Part shown: positions 40,041 to 52,100 of the stretch, piece by piece | Numbering within the stretch: position 1 is the stretch's first letter | Layout: each line of letters begins with the position of its first letter | Assembly: GCA_963853835.1 (NCBI GenBank) | Contig: OY970821.1 | Span: forward strand, 54,332,640 to 54,396,639 | Length of the DNA stretch: 64,000 bases | Source: Calendula officinalis | Taxonomy: Eukaryota > Streptophyta > Magnoliopsida > Asterales > Asteraceae | Reading direction: 5' to 3' | Notes under the pieces: model-generated | What the model saw: only the letters and a program-made list of their open reading frames with translations | Database searches by the model: none | What the model was told of the DNA's origin: nothing | Program-made: the position numbers and the translations under genes

Positions 40041-41496
40041 ACTAAAACATTCATAACTTTCAGCTCGGGTGTCCATTTCACGCCCACGAGTAACCAAAAT
40101 AGCTGGTTCGTTCGTCACTGCCAAGAACAAGTTCGGCCCGAACTCTTCACTGTTCACGGCCCGAACTTCATTTTCGGCCGAACTTCAACCTCGGCCCGAA
40201 CTGCAACCTCGGCCTGAACTCTGACCTCGGCCCGAACTTCAACCTCGGCCCGAACATCATCCTCGGCCCGAACACCGAACTTCGGCCCGAACACCACTTC
40301 GGCCCGAACACCACTTCGGCCCGAACACCACTTCGGCCCGAACACCACTTCGGCCGGAACATCCCTCTTCGGCCCGAACTCTTCAATATCCAAGATTGTG
40401 TGACAAAAGGTGCTATACTAAAACATTCATAACTTTCAGCTCGGGTGTCCGTTTCACGCCCACGAGTAACCAAAATAGCTGGTTCGTTAGTCACTGCCAA
40501 GAACAAGTTCGGCCCGAACTCTTCACTGTTCCCGGCCCGAACTTCATTTTCGGCCCGAACTTCAACCTAGGCCCAAACCTCAACCTCGGCCCGAACATCA
40601 TCCTCTGCCCGAACACCGAACTTCGGCCCGAACACCACTTCGGCCCGAACACCACTTCAGCCCGAACATCCCACTTCGGCCCGAACACCACTTCGGCCCG
40701 AACATCCCTCTTCGGCCCGAACTCTTCAATATCCAAGATTGTGTGACAAAAGGTGCTATACTAAATCATTCATAACTTTCAGCTCGGGTGTCCGTTTCAC
40801 GCCCACGAGTAACCAAAATAGCTGGTTCGTTCGTCACTGCCAAGAACAAGTTCGGCCCGAATTCTTCACTGATCCCGGCCCGAACTTCATTTTCGGCCCG
40901 AACTTCAACCTCGGCCCGAACCTCAACCTCGGCCCGAACTCCGACCTCGGCCTGAACTTCAACCTCGGCCCGAACACCATCCTCGGCCCGAAAACAGAAC
41001 TTTGGCCCGAACACCACTTCGGCCCGAACACCACTTCGGCCCGAACATCCCACTTCGGCCCGAACACCACTTCGGCCCGAACATCCCTCTTCGGCCAGAA
41101 CTCTTCAATATCCAAGATTGTGTAACAAAAGTTGCTATACTAAAACATTCATAACTTTCAGCTCGGGTGTCCGTTTCACGCCCACGAGTAACCAAAATAG
41201 CTGGTTCGTTCGTCACTGCCAAGAACAAGTTCGGCCCGAACTCTTCACTGTTCCCGGCCCGAACTTCATTTTCGGCCCGAATTTCAACCTCGGCCCGAAC
41301 TTCAACCTCGGCCCGAACTCCGACCTCGGCCCGAACTTCAACCTCGGCCCGAACATCATCCTCTGCCCGAACACCGAACTTCGGCCCGAACACCACTTCG
41401 GCCCGAACACCACTTCAGCCCGAACATCCCACTTCGGCCCGAACACCACTTCGGCCCGAACATCCCTCTTCGGCCCGAACTCTTCAATATCCAAGA

Positions 41497-43012
41497 TTGT
41501 GTGACAAAAGGTGTTATACTAAAACATTCATAACTTTCAGCTCGGGTGTCCGTTTCACGCCCACGAGTAACCAAAATAGCTGGTTCGTTCGTCACTGCCA
41601 AGAACAAGTTCGGCCCGAACTCTTCTCTGTTCCCGGCCCGAACTTCATTTTCGGCCCGAACTTCAACCTCGGCCCGAACCTCAACCTCGGCCCGAACTCC
41701 GACCTCGGCCCGAACTTCAACCTCGGCCCGAACAACATCCTCGGCCCGAACACCGAACTTTGGCCCGAACACCACTTCGGCCCGAACACCACTTCGGCCC
41801 GAACATCCCACTTCGGCCCGAACACCACTTCGGCCCGAACATCCCTCTTCGGCCAGAACTCTTCAATATCCAAGATTGTGTGACAAAAATTGCTATACTA
41901 AAACATTCATAACTTTCAGCTCGGGTGTCCGTTTCACGCCCACGAGTAACCAAAATAGCTGGTTCGTTCGTCACTGCCAAGAACAAGTTCGGCCCGAACT
42001 CTTCACTGTTCCCGGCCCGAACTTCATTTTCGGCCCGAACTTCAACCTCGGCCCGAACTTCAACCTCGTCCCAAACTCCGACCTCGGCCCGAACTCCAAC
42101 CTCGGCCCGAACATCATCCTCGGCCCGAACACCGAACTTCGGCCCGAACACCACTTCTGCCCGAACACCACTTCGGCCCGAACATCCCACTTCGGCCCGA
42201 ACACCACTTCGGCCCGAACATCCCTCTTCGGCCCGAACTCTTCAATATCCAAGATTGTGTGACAAAAGGTGATATACTAAAACATTCATAACTTTCAGCT
42301 CGGGTGTCCGTTTCACGCCCACGAGTAACCAAAATAGCTGGTTCGTTCGTCACTGCCAAGAACAAGTTCGGCCCGAACTCTTCTCTGTTCCCGGCCCGAA
42401 CTTCATTTTCGGCCCGAACTTCAACCTCGGCCCGAACCTCAACCTCGGCCCGAACTCCGACCTCGGCCCGAACTTCAACCTCGGCCCGAACAACATCCTC
42501 GGCCCGAACACCGAACTTTGGCCCGAACACCACTTCGGCCCGAACACCACTTCGGCCCGAACATCCCACTTCGGCCCGAACACCACTTCGGCCCGAACAT
42601 CCCTCTTCGGCCAGAACTCTTCAATATCCAAGATTGTGTGACAAAAGTTGCTATACTAAAACATTCATAACTTTCAGCTCGGGTGTCCGTTTCACGCCCA
42701 CGAGTAACCAAAATAGCTGGTTCGTTCGTCACTGCCAAGAACAAGTTCGGCCCGAACTCTTCACTGTTCCCGGCCCGAACTTCATTTTCGGCCCGAACTT
42801 CAACCTCGGCCCGAACTTCAACCTCGTCCCAAACTCCGACCTCGGCCCGAACTTCAACCTCGGCCCGAACATCATCCTCGGCCCGAACACCGAACTTCGG
42901 CCCGAACACCGCTTCTGCCCGAACACCACTTCGGCCCGAACATCCCACTTCGGCCCGAACACCACTTCGGCCCGAACATCCCTCTTCGGCCCGAACTCTT
43001 CAATATCCAAGA
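41497..43012 (+). repeat. Tandem duplication of a monomer pair (758 bp) inside block B
   Basis: Heads 41,497 and 41,876 are repeated 758 bp later as heads 42,255 and 42,634. Each pair joins a CTTCTCTGTTCC monomer with a monomer whose units read CGTCCCAAAC. Block A has this pair only once (38,065 and 38,444), so the duplication happened after blocks A and B separated, or was lost from A. The variant GGTGATATAC marks the third head. Confidence 0.88.
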
Positions 43013-43800
43013 TTGTGTGACAAAAGGTGCTATACTAAAACATTCATAACTTTCAGCTAGGGTGTCCGTTTCACGCCCACGAATAACCAAAATAGCTGGT
43101 TCGTTCGTCACTGCCAAGAACAAGTTCGGCCCGAATTCTTCACTGTTCCCGGCCCGAACTTCATTTTCGGCCCGAACTTCAACCTCGGCCCGAACTTCAA
43201 CCTCGGCCCGAACTCCGACCTCGGCCCGAACTCCGACCTCGGCCCGAACTCCAACCTCGGCCCGAACATCATCCTCGGCCCGAACACCGAACTTCGGCCC
43301 GAACACCACTTCAGCCCGAACACCACTTCGGCCCGAACATCCCACTTCGGCCCGAACACCACTTCGGCCCGAACATCCCTCTTCGGCTCGAACTCTTCAA
43401 TATCCAAGATTGTGTGACAAAAGGTGCTATACTAAAACATTCATAACTTTCAGCTCAGGTGTCCGTTTCACGCCCACGAGTAACCAAAATAACTGGTTCG
43501 TTCGTCACTGCCAAGAACAAGTTCGGCCCGAACTCTTCACTGTTCTCGGCCCGAACTTCATTTTCAGCCCGAACTTCAATCTCGGCCCGAACTTCAACCT
43601 CGGCCCGAACTCCGACCTCGACCCGAACTTCAACCTCGGCCCGAACATCATCCTCGGCCCAAACACCGAACTTCGGCCCGAACACCACTTCGGCCCGAAC
43701 ATCCCACTTCGGCCCGAACACCACTTCGGCCCGAACATCCCTCTTCGGCCCGAATTCTTCAATATCCAAGATTGTGTGACAAAAGGTGCTATACTAAAAA

Positions 43801-44202
43801 TAGGGCTGTCAAAACTTGACACGACACGACAAAAATACACGAAACGAAACTAAATTGGGACGAATCTTAAATTTGAATTCGTGTTCCTGTCGTGTTCGTG
43901 TTGTGTAAAACAAACACGAAGTCGTGTTCGTGTTCAGAGATTAACACGAAATTGACACGATAGTTATGATTTTGTCGTGTTTATCGTGTTTGTCGTGTTT
44001 TTAACATGTAATAAGCAAGAAATTTGTTATTTATTTTGTGTTGTCGTGTTTGTCGTGTTTATCGTTTTTTAATCGTGTCGTGTTCGTGTTAGTAAAATAA
44101 AACACGACTTCGTGTCGTGTCGTTTTCGTGTTGAACGAATTCGTGTCGTGTCGTGTCGTGTTATCCTGCAACACGAAACGATAGCACGATTTGACAGCCC
44201 TA
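43801..44202. mobile_element. Non-autonomous hAT-like MITE, copy 3 (402 bp)
   Basis: Terminal inverted repeats are at 43,801-43,813 and 44,190-44,202, and the target duplication is at 43,793-43,800 (ACTAAAAA) and 44,203-44,210 (ACTAAAAC). It is 10 bp shorter than the other two because one GTGTC-type tandem stretch near 43,925 is shortened. It also has private changes GAAACTAAAT and GACGAATC near 43,848-43,866. Same insertion point, same mismatched left duplication. Confidence 0.93.
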
Positions 44203-45166
44203 ACTAAAACATTCATAACTTTCAGCTCGGGTGTCCGTTTCACGCCCGCGAGTAACCAAAATAGCTGGTTCGTTTGTCACTGCCAAGAACAAGTTCGGCC
44301 CGAACTCTTCACTGTTCCCGGCCCGAACTCCGACCTCGGCCCGAACTTCAAACTCGGCCCGAACATCATCCTCAGCCCAAACACCGAACTTCGGCACGAA
44401 CACCACTTCGGCCCGAACATCCCACTTCGGCCCGAACACCACTTCGGCCCGAACATCCCTCTTCGGCCCGAACTCTTCAATATCCAAGATTGTGTGACAA
44501 AAGGTGCTATACTAAAACATTCATAACTTTCAGCTCGGGTGTCCGTTTCACGCCCACGAGTAACCAAAATAGCTGGTTCGTTCGTCACTGCCAAGAACAA
44601 GTTCGGCCCGAACTCTTCACTGTTCCCGGCCCGAACTTCATTTTCCGCCCGAACTTCAACCTCGGCCCGAACTTCAACCTCGGCCTGAACTCCGACCTCG
44701 GCCCGAACTTCAACCTCGGCCCGAACGTCATCCTCGGCCCGAACACCGAACTTCGGCCCGAACACCACTTCGGCCCGAACACCACTTCGGCCCGAACATC
44801 CCACTTCGGCCCGAACACCACTTCGGCCCGAACATCCCTCTTCGGCCCGAACTCTTCAATATCCAAGATTGTGTGACAAAAGGTGCTATACTAAAACATT
44901 CATAACTTTTAGCTGGGGTGTCCGTTTCACGCCCACGAGTAACCAAAATAGCTGGTTCGTTCGACACTGCCAAGAACAAGTTCGGCCCGAACTCTTCACT
45001 GTTCCTCGCCCGAACTTCATTTTCGGCCCGAACTTTAACCTCGGCCCAAACTTCAACCTCGGCCCGAACTCAGACCTCGGCCCGAACTTCAACCTCGGCC
45101 CGAACATCATCCTCGGCCCGAACACCGAACTTCGGCCCGAACACCACTTCGGCCCGAACACCACTT

Positions 45167-45241
45167 CGGCCCGAACATCCCATTCGGCCCGAACATCCCA
45201 CTTCGGCCCGAACATCCCACTTCGGCCCGAACATCCCACTT
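45167..45241 (+). repeat. Local expansion of the ATCCCACTT unit (4 in a row)
   Basis: Units start at 45,167, 45,185, 45,204 and 45,223; the first has lost one base (ATCCCATT, 18 bp). Normally a 17-bp ACCACTT unit alternates with the 19-bp ATCCCACTT unit, so this is a slippage or recombination event in the second variable zone of the body. Confidence 0.9.
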
Positions 45242-46085
45242 CGGCCCGAACACCACTTCGGCCCGAACATCCCTCTTCGGCCTGAACTCTTCAATATCCA
45301 AGATTGTGTGACAAAAGGTGTTATACTAACACATTCATAACTTTCAGCTCGGGTGTCCGATTCACGCCCACGAGTAACCAAAATAGCTGGTTCGTTCGTC
45401 ATTGCCAAGAACAAGTTCGACCCGAACTCTTCACTGTTCCTGGCCCGAACTTCATTTTCGGCCCGAACTTCAACCTCGGCCCGAACTCAGAACTCGGCCC
45501 GAACTTCAACCTCGGCCCGAACATCATCCTCGGCCCGAACACCGAACTTCGGCCCGAACACCACTTCGGCCCGAACACCACTTCGGCCCGAACATCCCAC
45601 TTCGGCCCGAACACCACTTCGACCCGAACATCCCTCTTCGGCTCGAACTCTTAAATATCCAAGATTGTGTGAAAAAGGTGCTATACTAAAACATTCATAA
45701 CTTTCAGCTCGGGTGTCCGTTTCACGCCCACGAGTAACCAAAATAACTGGTTTGTTCGTCACTGCCAAGAACAAGTTCGGCCCGAACTCTTCACTGTTCC
45801 CGGCCCGAACTTCATTTTCGGCCCGAACTTCAACCTCGGCCCGAACATCATCCTCGGCCCGAACAACGAACTTCGGCCCGAACACCACTTCGGCCCGAAC
45901 ATCCCACTTCGGCCCGAACACCACTTCGGCCCGAACATCCCTCTTCGGCCCGAACTCTTCAATATCCAAGATTGTGTGACAAAAGGTGCTATATTAAAAC
46001 ATTCATAACTTTCAGCTCGGGTGTCCGTTTCACGCCCACGAGTAACCAAAATAGCTGGTTCGTTCGTCACTGCCAAGAACAAGTT

Positions 46086-46121
46086 CGGCCCGAACTTCAT
46101 TTTCGGCCCGAACTTCATTTT
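46086..46121 (+). repeat. Duplicated TTCATTTT unit replacing the CACTGTTCC unit
   Basis: Two consecutive units with tail TTCATTTT start at 46,086 and 46,104, directly after the head, in the monomer at 45,972. The usual first unit (TCTTCACTGTTCC) is missing. The monomer at 46,654 resembles it but retains the TCTTCACTGCTCC unit. Confidence 0.85.
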
Positions 46122-49100
46122 CGGCCCGAACTCCGACCTCGGCCCAAACTCCGACCTCGGCCCGAACATCATCCTCGCCCCGAACACCGAACTTCGGCCC
46201 GAACACCACTTCGGCCCGAACACCACTTCGGCCCGAACATCCCATTACGGCCCGAACACCACTTCGGCCCGAACATCTCTCTTCGGCCCGAACTCTTCAA
46301 TATCCAAGATTGTGTGACAAAAGGTGCTATACTAAAACATTCATAACTTTCAGCTCGGGTGTCCGTTTCACGCCCACGAGTAACCAAAATAACTGGTTCG
46401 TTCGTCACTGCCAAGAACAAGTTCGGCCCGAACTCTTCACTGTTCTCGGCCCGAACTTCATTTTCGGCCCGAACTTCAACCTCGGCCCGAACTTCAACCT
46501 CGGCCCGAACTCCGACCTCGGCCCGAACTTCAACCTCGGCCCGAACACCGAACTTCGGCCCGAACACCACTTCGGCCCGAACATCCCACTTCGGCCCGAA
46601 CACCACTTCGGCCCGAACATCCCTCTTCGGCCCGAACTCTTCAATATCCAAGATTGTGTGACAAAAGGTGCTATATTAAAACATTCATAACTTTCAGCTC
46701 GGGTGTCCGTTTCACGCCCACGAGTAACCAAAATAGCTGGTTCGTTCGTTACTGCCAAGAACAAGTTCGGCCCGAACTCTTCACTGCTCCCGGCCCGAAC
46801 TTCATTTTCGGCCCGAACTCCGACCTCGGCCCGAACTCTGACCTCGGCCCGAACATCATCCTCGGCCCGAACACCGAACTTCGGCCCGTACACCACTTCG
46901 GCCCGAACACCACTTCGGCCCGAACATCCCACTACGGCCCGAACACCACTTCGGCCCGAACATCCCTCTTCGGCCCGAACTCTTCAATATCCAAGATTGT
47001 GTGACAAAAGGTGTTATACTAAAACATTCATAACTTTCAGCTCGGGTGTCCGTTTCACGCCCACGAGTAACAAAAATAACTGGTTCGTTCGTCACTACCA
47101 AGAACAAGTTCGGCCCGAACTCTTCACTGTTCCCGGCCCGAACTTCATTTTCGGCACGAACTTCAATCTCGGCCCGAACTTCAACCTCGGCCCGAACTTC
47201 GACCTCGGCCCGAACTTCAACCTCGGCCCGAACATCATCCTCGGACCGAACACCGAACTTCGGCCCGAACACCACTTCGCCCCGAACACCACTTCGGCCC
47301 GAACATCCCTCTTCGGCCCGAACTCTTCAATATCCAAGCTTGTGTGACAAAAGGTGCTATACTAAAACATTCATAACTATTAGCTGGGGTGTCCGTTTCA
47401 CGCCCACGAGTAACCAAAATAGCTGGTTCATTCGTCACCGCCAAGAACAAGTTCGGCCCGAACTCTTCACTGTTCCTCTCCCGAACTTCATTTTCGGCCC
47501 GAACTTTAACCTCGGCCCGAACTTCAACCTCGGCCCGAACTCCGACCTCGGCCCGAACTTCAACCTCGGCCCGAACATTATCCTCGGCCCGAACACCGAC
47601 CTTCGGCCCGAACACCACTTCGGCCCGAACACCACTTCGGCCCGAACATCCCACTTCGGCCCGAACACCACTTCGGCCCGAACATCCCTCTTCGGCTCGA
47701 ACTCTTTAATATCCAAGATTGTGTGAAAAAAGGTGCTATACTAAAACATTCATAACTTTCAGCTCGGGTGTCCGTTTCACGCCCACGAGTAACCAAAATA
47801 ACTGGTTCGTTCGTCACTGCCAAGAACAAGTTCGGCCCGAACTCTTCACTGTTCTCGGCCCGAACTTCATTTTCGGCCCGAACATCAACCTCGGCCCGAA
47901 CTTCAACCTCGGCCCGAACTCCGACCTCGACCCGAACTTCAACCTCGGCCCGAACACCACTTCGGCCCGCACACCACTTCGGCCCGAACATCCCACTTTG
48001 GCCCGAACACCACTTCGGCCCGAACATCCCTCTTCGGCCCGAACTCTTCAATATCCAAGATTGTTTGACAAAAGGTGCTATATTAAAACATTCATAACTT
48101 TCAGCTCGGGTGTCCGTTTCACGCCCACGAGTAACCAAAATAGCTGGTTCGTTCGTCACTGCCAAGAACAAGTTCGGCCCGAACTCTTCACTGTTCCCGG
48201 CCCGAACTTCATTTTCGGCCCGAACTTCAACCTCGGCCCGAACTCCGACCTCGGCCCGAACTCCGACCTCGGCCCGAACATCATCCTCGGCCCGAACACC
48301 GAACTTCGGCCTGAACACCACTTCGGCCTGAACACCACTTCGGCCCGAACATCCCACTTCGGCCCGAACACCACTTCAGCCCGAACATCCCTCTTCGGCC
48401 CGAAGTCTTCAATATCCAAGATTGTGTGACAAAACGTGCTATACTAGAACATTCATAACTTTCAGCTCGGGTGTCCGTTTCACGCCCACGAGTAACCAAA
48501 ATAACTGGTTCGTTCGTCACTGCCAAGAACAAGTTCGGCCCGAACTCTTCACTGTTCCCGGCCCGAACTTCATTTTCGGCCCGAACTTCAACCTCGGCCC
48601 GAAATTCAACCTCGGCCCGAACTCCGACCTCGGCCCGAACACCAACCTCGGCCCGAACATCATCCTCGGCCCGAACACCGAACTTCGGCCCGAACACCAC
48701 TTCGGCCCGAACATCCCACTTCGGCCCGAACACCACTTCGGCCCGAACATCCCTCTTCGGCCCGAACTCTTCAATATCCAAGATTGTGTGACAAAAGGTG
48801 CTATACTAAAACATTCATAACTTTCAGCTCGGGTGTCCGTTTCACGCCCACGAGTAACCAAAATAGCTGGTTCGTTCGTCACTGCCAAGAACAAGTTCGG
48901 CCCGAACTCTTCACTGTTCCCCGGCCCGAACTTCATTTTCGGCCCGAACTTCAACCTCGGCCCGAACTTCAACCTCGGCCCGAATCCGACCTCGACCCGA
49001 ACTTCAACCTCGACCCGAACATCATCCTCGGCCCGAACACCGAACTTCGGCCCGAACACCACTTCGGCCGGAACATCCCACTTCGGCCCGAACACCACTT

Positions 49101-49145
49101 CGGCCCGAACATCCCTCTTCGGCTCGAACTCTTCAATATCCAAGA

Positions 49146-52100
49146 TTGTGCGAAAAAAGGTGCTGTACTAAAACATTCACAACTTTCAGCTCGGGTGTCC
49201 GTTTCACGCCCATGAGTAACCAAAATAACTGGTTCGTTCGTCACTGCCAAGAACAAGTTCGGCCCGAACTCTTCACTGTTCTCGGCCCGAACTTCATTTT
49301 CGGCCCGAACTTCAACCTGGGCCCGAACTTCAACCTCGGCCTGAACTCCGACCTCGGCCCGAACTTCAACCTCGGCCCGAACATCATCCTCGGCCCGAAC
49401 ATCGAACTTCGGCCCGAACACCACTTCGGCCCGAACACCACTTCGGCCCGAACATCCCTCTTCGGCCCGAACTCTTCAATATCCAAGATTGTGTGACAAA
49501 AGGTGCTATACTAAAACATTCATAACTTTCAGCTCGGGTGTCCGTTTCACGCCCACGAGTAACCAAAATAGCTGGTTCGTTCGTCACTGCCAAGAACAAG
49601 TTCGGCCCGAACTCTTCACTGTTCCCGGCCCGAACTTCATTTTCGGCCAGAACTTCAACCTCGGCCCGAACTTCAACCTCGGCCCGAACTCCGACCTCAG
49701 CCCGAACTCTGACCTCAGCCCGAACTTCAACCTCGGCCCGAACACCGAACTTCGGCCCGAACACCACTTCGGCCCGAACATCCCACTTCGGCCCGAACAC
49801 CACTTCAGCCCGAACATCCCTCTTCGGCCCGAACTCTTCAATATCCAAGATTGTGTGACAAAAGGTGCTATATTAAAATATTCATAACTTTCAGCTCGAG
49901 TGTCCGTTTCACGCCCACGAGTAACCAAAATAGCTGGTTCGTTCGTCACTGCCAAGAACAAGTCCGGCCTGAACTCTTCACTGTTCCCGGCCTGAACTTC
50001 ATTTTCGGCCCGAACTTCAACCTCGGCCCGAACTCCGACCTCGGCCCGAACTCCGACCACGGCCCGAACTCCGACCTCGGCCCGAACATCATCCTCGGCC
50101 CGAACACCGAACTTCGGCCCGAACACCACTTCGGCCCGAACATCCCACTTCGGCCCGAACACCACTTCGGCCCGAACATCCCTCTTCGGCCCGAACTCTT
50201 CAATATCAAAGATTGTGTGACAAAAGGTGCTATACTAAAACATTCATAACTTTCAGCTCGGGTGTCCGTTTCACGCCCACGAGTAACCAAAATAGCTGGT
50301 TCGTTCGTCACTGCCAAGAACAAGTCCGGCCTGAACTCTTCACTGTTCCCGGCCTGAACTTCATTTTCGGCCCGAACTTCAACCTCGGCCCGAACTCCGA
50401 CCTCGGCCCGAACTCCGACCACGGCCCGAACTCCGACCTCGGCCCGAACATCATCCTCGGCCCGAACACCGAACTTCGGCCCGAACACCACTTCGGCCCG
50501 AACATCCCACTTCGGCCCGAACACCACTTCGGCCCGAACATCCCTCTTCGGCCCGAACTCTTCAATATCAAAGATTGTGTGACAAAAGGTGCTATACTAA
50601 AACATTCATAACTTTCAGCTCGGGTGTCCGTTTCACGCCCACGAGTAACCAAAATAGCTGGTTCGTTCGTCACTGCCAAGAACAAGTTCGGCCCGAACTC
50701 TTCACTGTTCCCGGCCCGAACTTCATTTCGGCCCGAACTTCAACCTTGGCCCGAACTTCAACCTCGGCCCGAACTCCGACCTCGGCCCGAACTTCAACCT
50801 CGGCCCGAACATCATCCTCGGCCCGAACACCGAACTTCGGCCAGAACTCCACTTCGGCCCGAACATCCCACTTCGGCCCGAACACCATTTCGGCCCGAAC
50901 ATCCCTCTTCGGCCCGAACTCTTCAATATCCAAGATTGTGTGACAAAAGGTGTTATACTAAAACATTCATAACTTTCAGCTCGGGTGTCCGTTTCACGCC
51001 CACGAGTAACCAAAATAGCTGGTTCGTTCGTCACTGCCAAGAACAAGTTCGGCCCGAACTCTTCACTGTTCTCGGCCCGAACTTCATTTTCGGCCCGAAC
51101 TTCAACCTGGGCCCGAACTTCAACCTCGGCCTGAACTCCGACCTCGGCCCGAACTTCAACCTCGGCCCGAACATCATCCTCGGCCCGAACATCGAACTTC
51201 GGCCCGAACACCACTTCGGCCCGAACACCACTTCGGCCCGAACATCCCTCTTCGGCCCGAACTCTTCAATATCCAAGATTGTGTGACAAAAGGTGCTATA
51301 CTAAAACATTCATAACTTTCAGCTCGGGTGTCCGTTTCACGCCCACGAGTAACCAAAATAGCTGGTTCGTTCGTCACTGCCAAGAACAAGTTCGGCCCGA
51401 ACTCTTCACTGTTCCCGGCCCGAACTTCATTTTCGGCCAGAACTTCAACCTCGGCCCGAACTTCAACCTCGGCCCGAACTCCGACCTCAGCCCGAACTCT
51501 CACCTCAGCCCGAACTTCAACCTCGGCCCGAACACCGAACTTCGGCCAGAACACCACTTCGGCCCGAACATCCCACTTCGGCCCGAACACCACTTCGGCC
51601 CGAACATCCCTCTTCGGCCCGAACTCTTCAATATCCAAGATTGTGTGACAAAAGGTGCTATATTAAAATATTCATAACTTTCAGCTCGAGTGTCCATTTC
51701 ACGCCCACGAGTAACCAAAATAGCTGGTTCGTTCGTCACTGCCAAGAACAAGTCCGGCCCCAACTCTTCACTGTTCCCGGCCTGAACTTCATTTTCGGCC
51801 CGAACTTCAACCTCGGCCCGAACTCCGACCTCGGCCCGAACTCCGACCACGGCCCGAACTCCGACCTCGGCCCGAACATCATCCTCGGCCCGAACACCGA
51901 ACTTCGGCCCGAACACCACTTCGGCCCGAACATCCCACTTCGGCCCGAACACCACTTCGGCCCGAACATCCCTCTTCGGCCCGAACTCTTCAATATCAAA
52001 GATTGTGTGACAAAAGGTGCTAAACTAAAACATTCATAACTTTCAGCTCGGGTGTCCGTTTCAAGCCCACGAGTAACCAAAATAGCTGGTTCGTTCGTCA

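Larger units (their letters stand above)
35515..44489 (+). repeat. Large HOR (3.7/4.2 kb) carrying three hAT-like elements
   Basis: Head anchors are 35,515, 35,877 (element), 36,605, 36,964, 37,307, 37,686, 38,065, 38,444, 38,823, 39,238, 39,600 (element), 40,396, 40,739, 41,118, 41,497, 41,876, 42,255, 42,634, 43,013, 43,410 and 43,772 (element). Block A (35,877-39,599) is 3,723 bp and block B (39,600-43,771) is 4,172 bp. Monomers 36,964-38,443 match 40,396-41,875 at an offset of 3,432 bp. Block B lacks one monomer (291 bp) just after the element and has gained a 758-bp monomer pair. The monomer before each element always has the AATAACTGG head with TTCTCGGCCCG. Confidence 0.93.
44490..49145 (+). 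repeat. Array segment: mixed monomers, no clean HOR
   Basis: Head anchors are at 44,490, 44,869, 45,304, 45,665, 45,972, 46,310, 46,654, 46,997, 47,340, 47,719, 48,061, 48,422 and 48,784. AATAACTGG heads (45,665, 46,310, 46,997, 47,719, 48,422) alternate with canonical or TATATTAAAAC heads (45,972, 46,654, 48,061), giving a loose period of two with much length variation (305 to 435 bp). Heads 44,869 and 47,340 share GCTGGGGTG. Head junctions here are the most variable, for example AAGCTTGTG at 47,338. Confidence 0.83.

Noticed and set aside
35906..44202. Three independent insertions with a site preference in the satellite head
   Set aside because: The shared substitution in the left target duplication and the matching neighbouring monomers make duplication of a single insertion far more likely.
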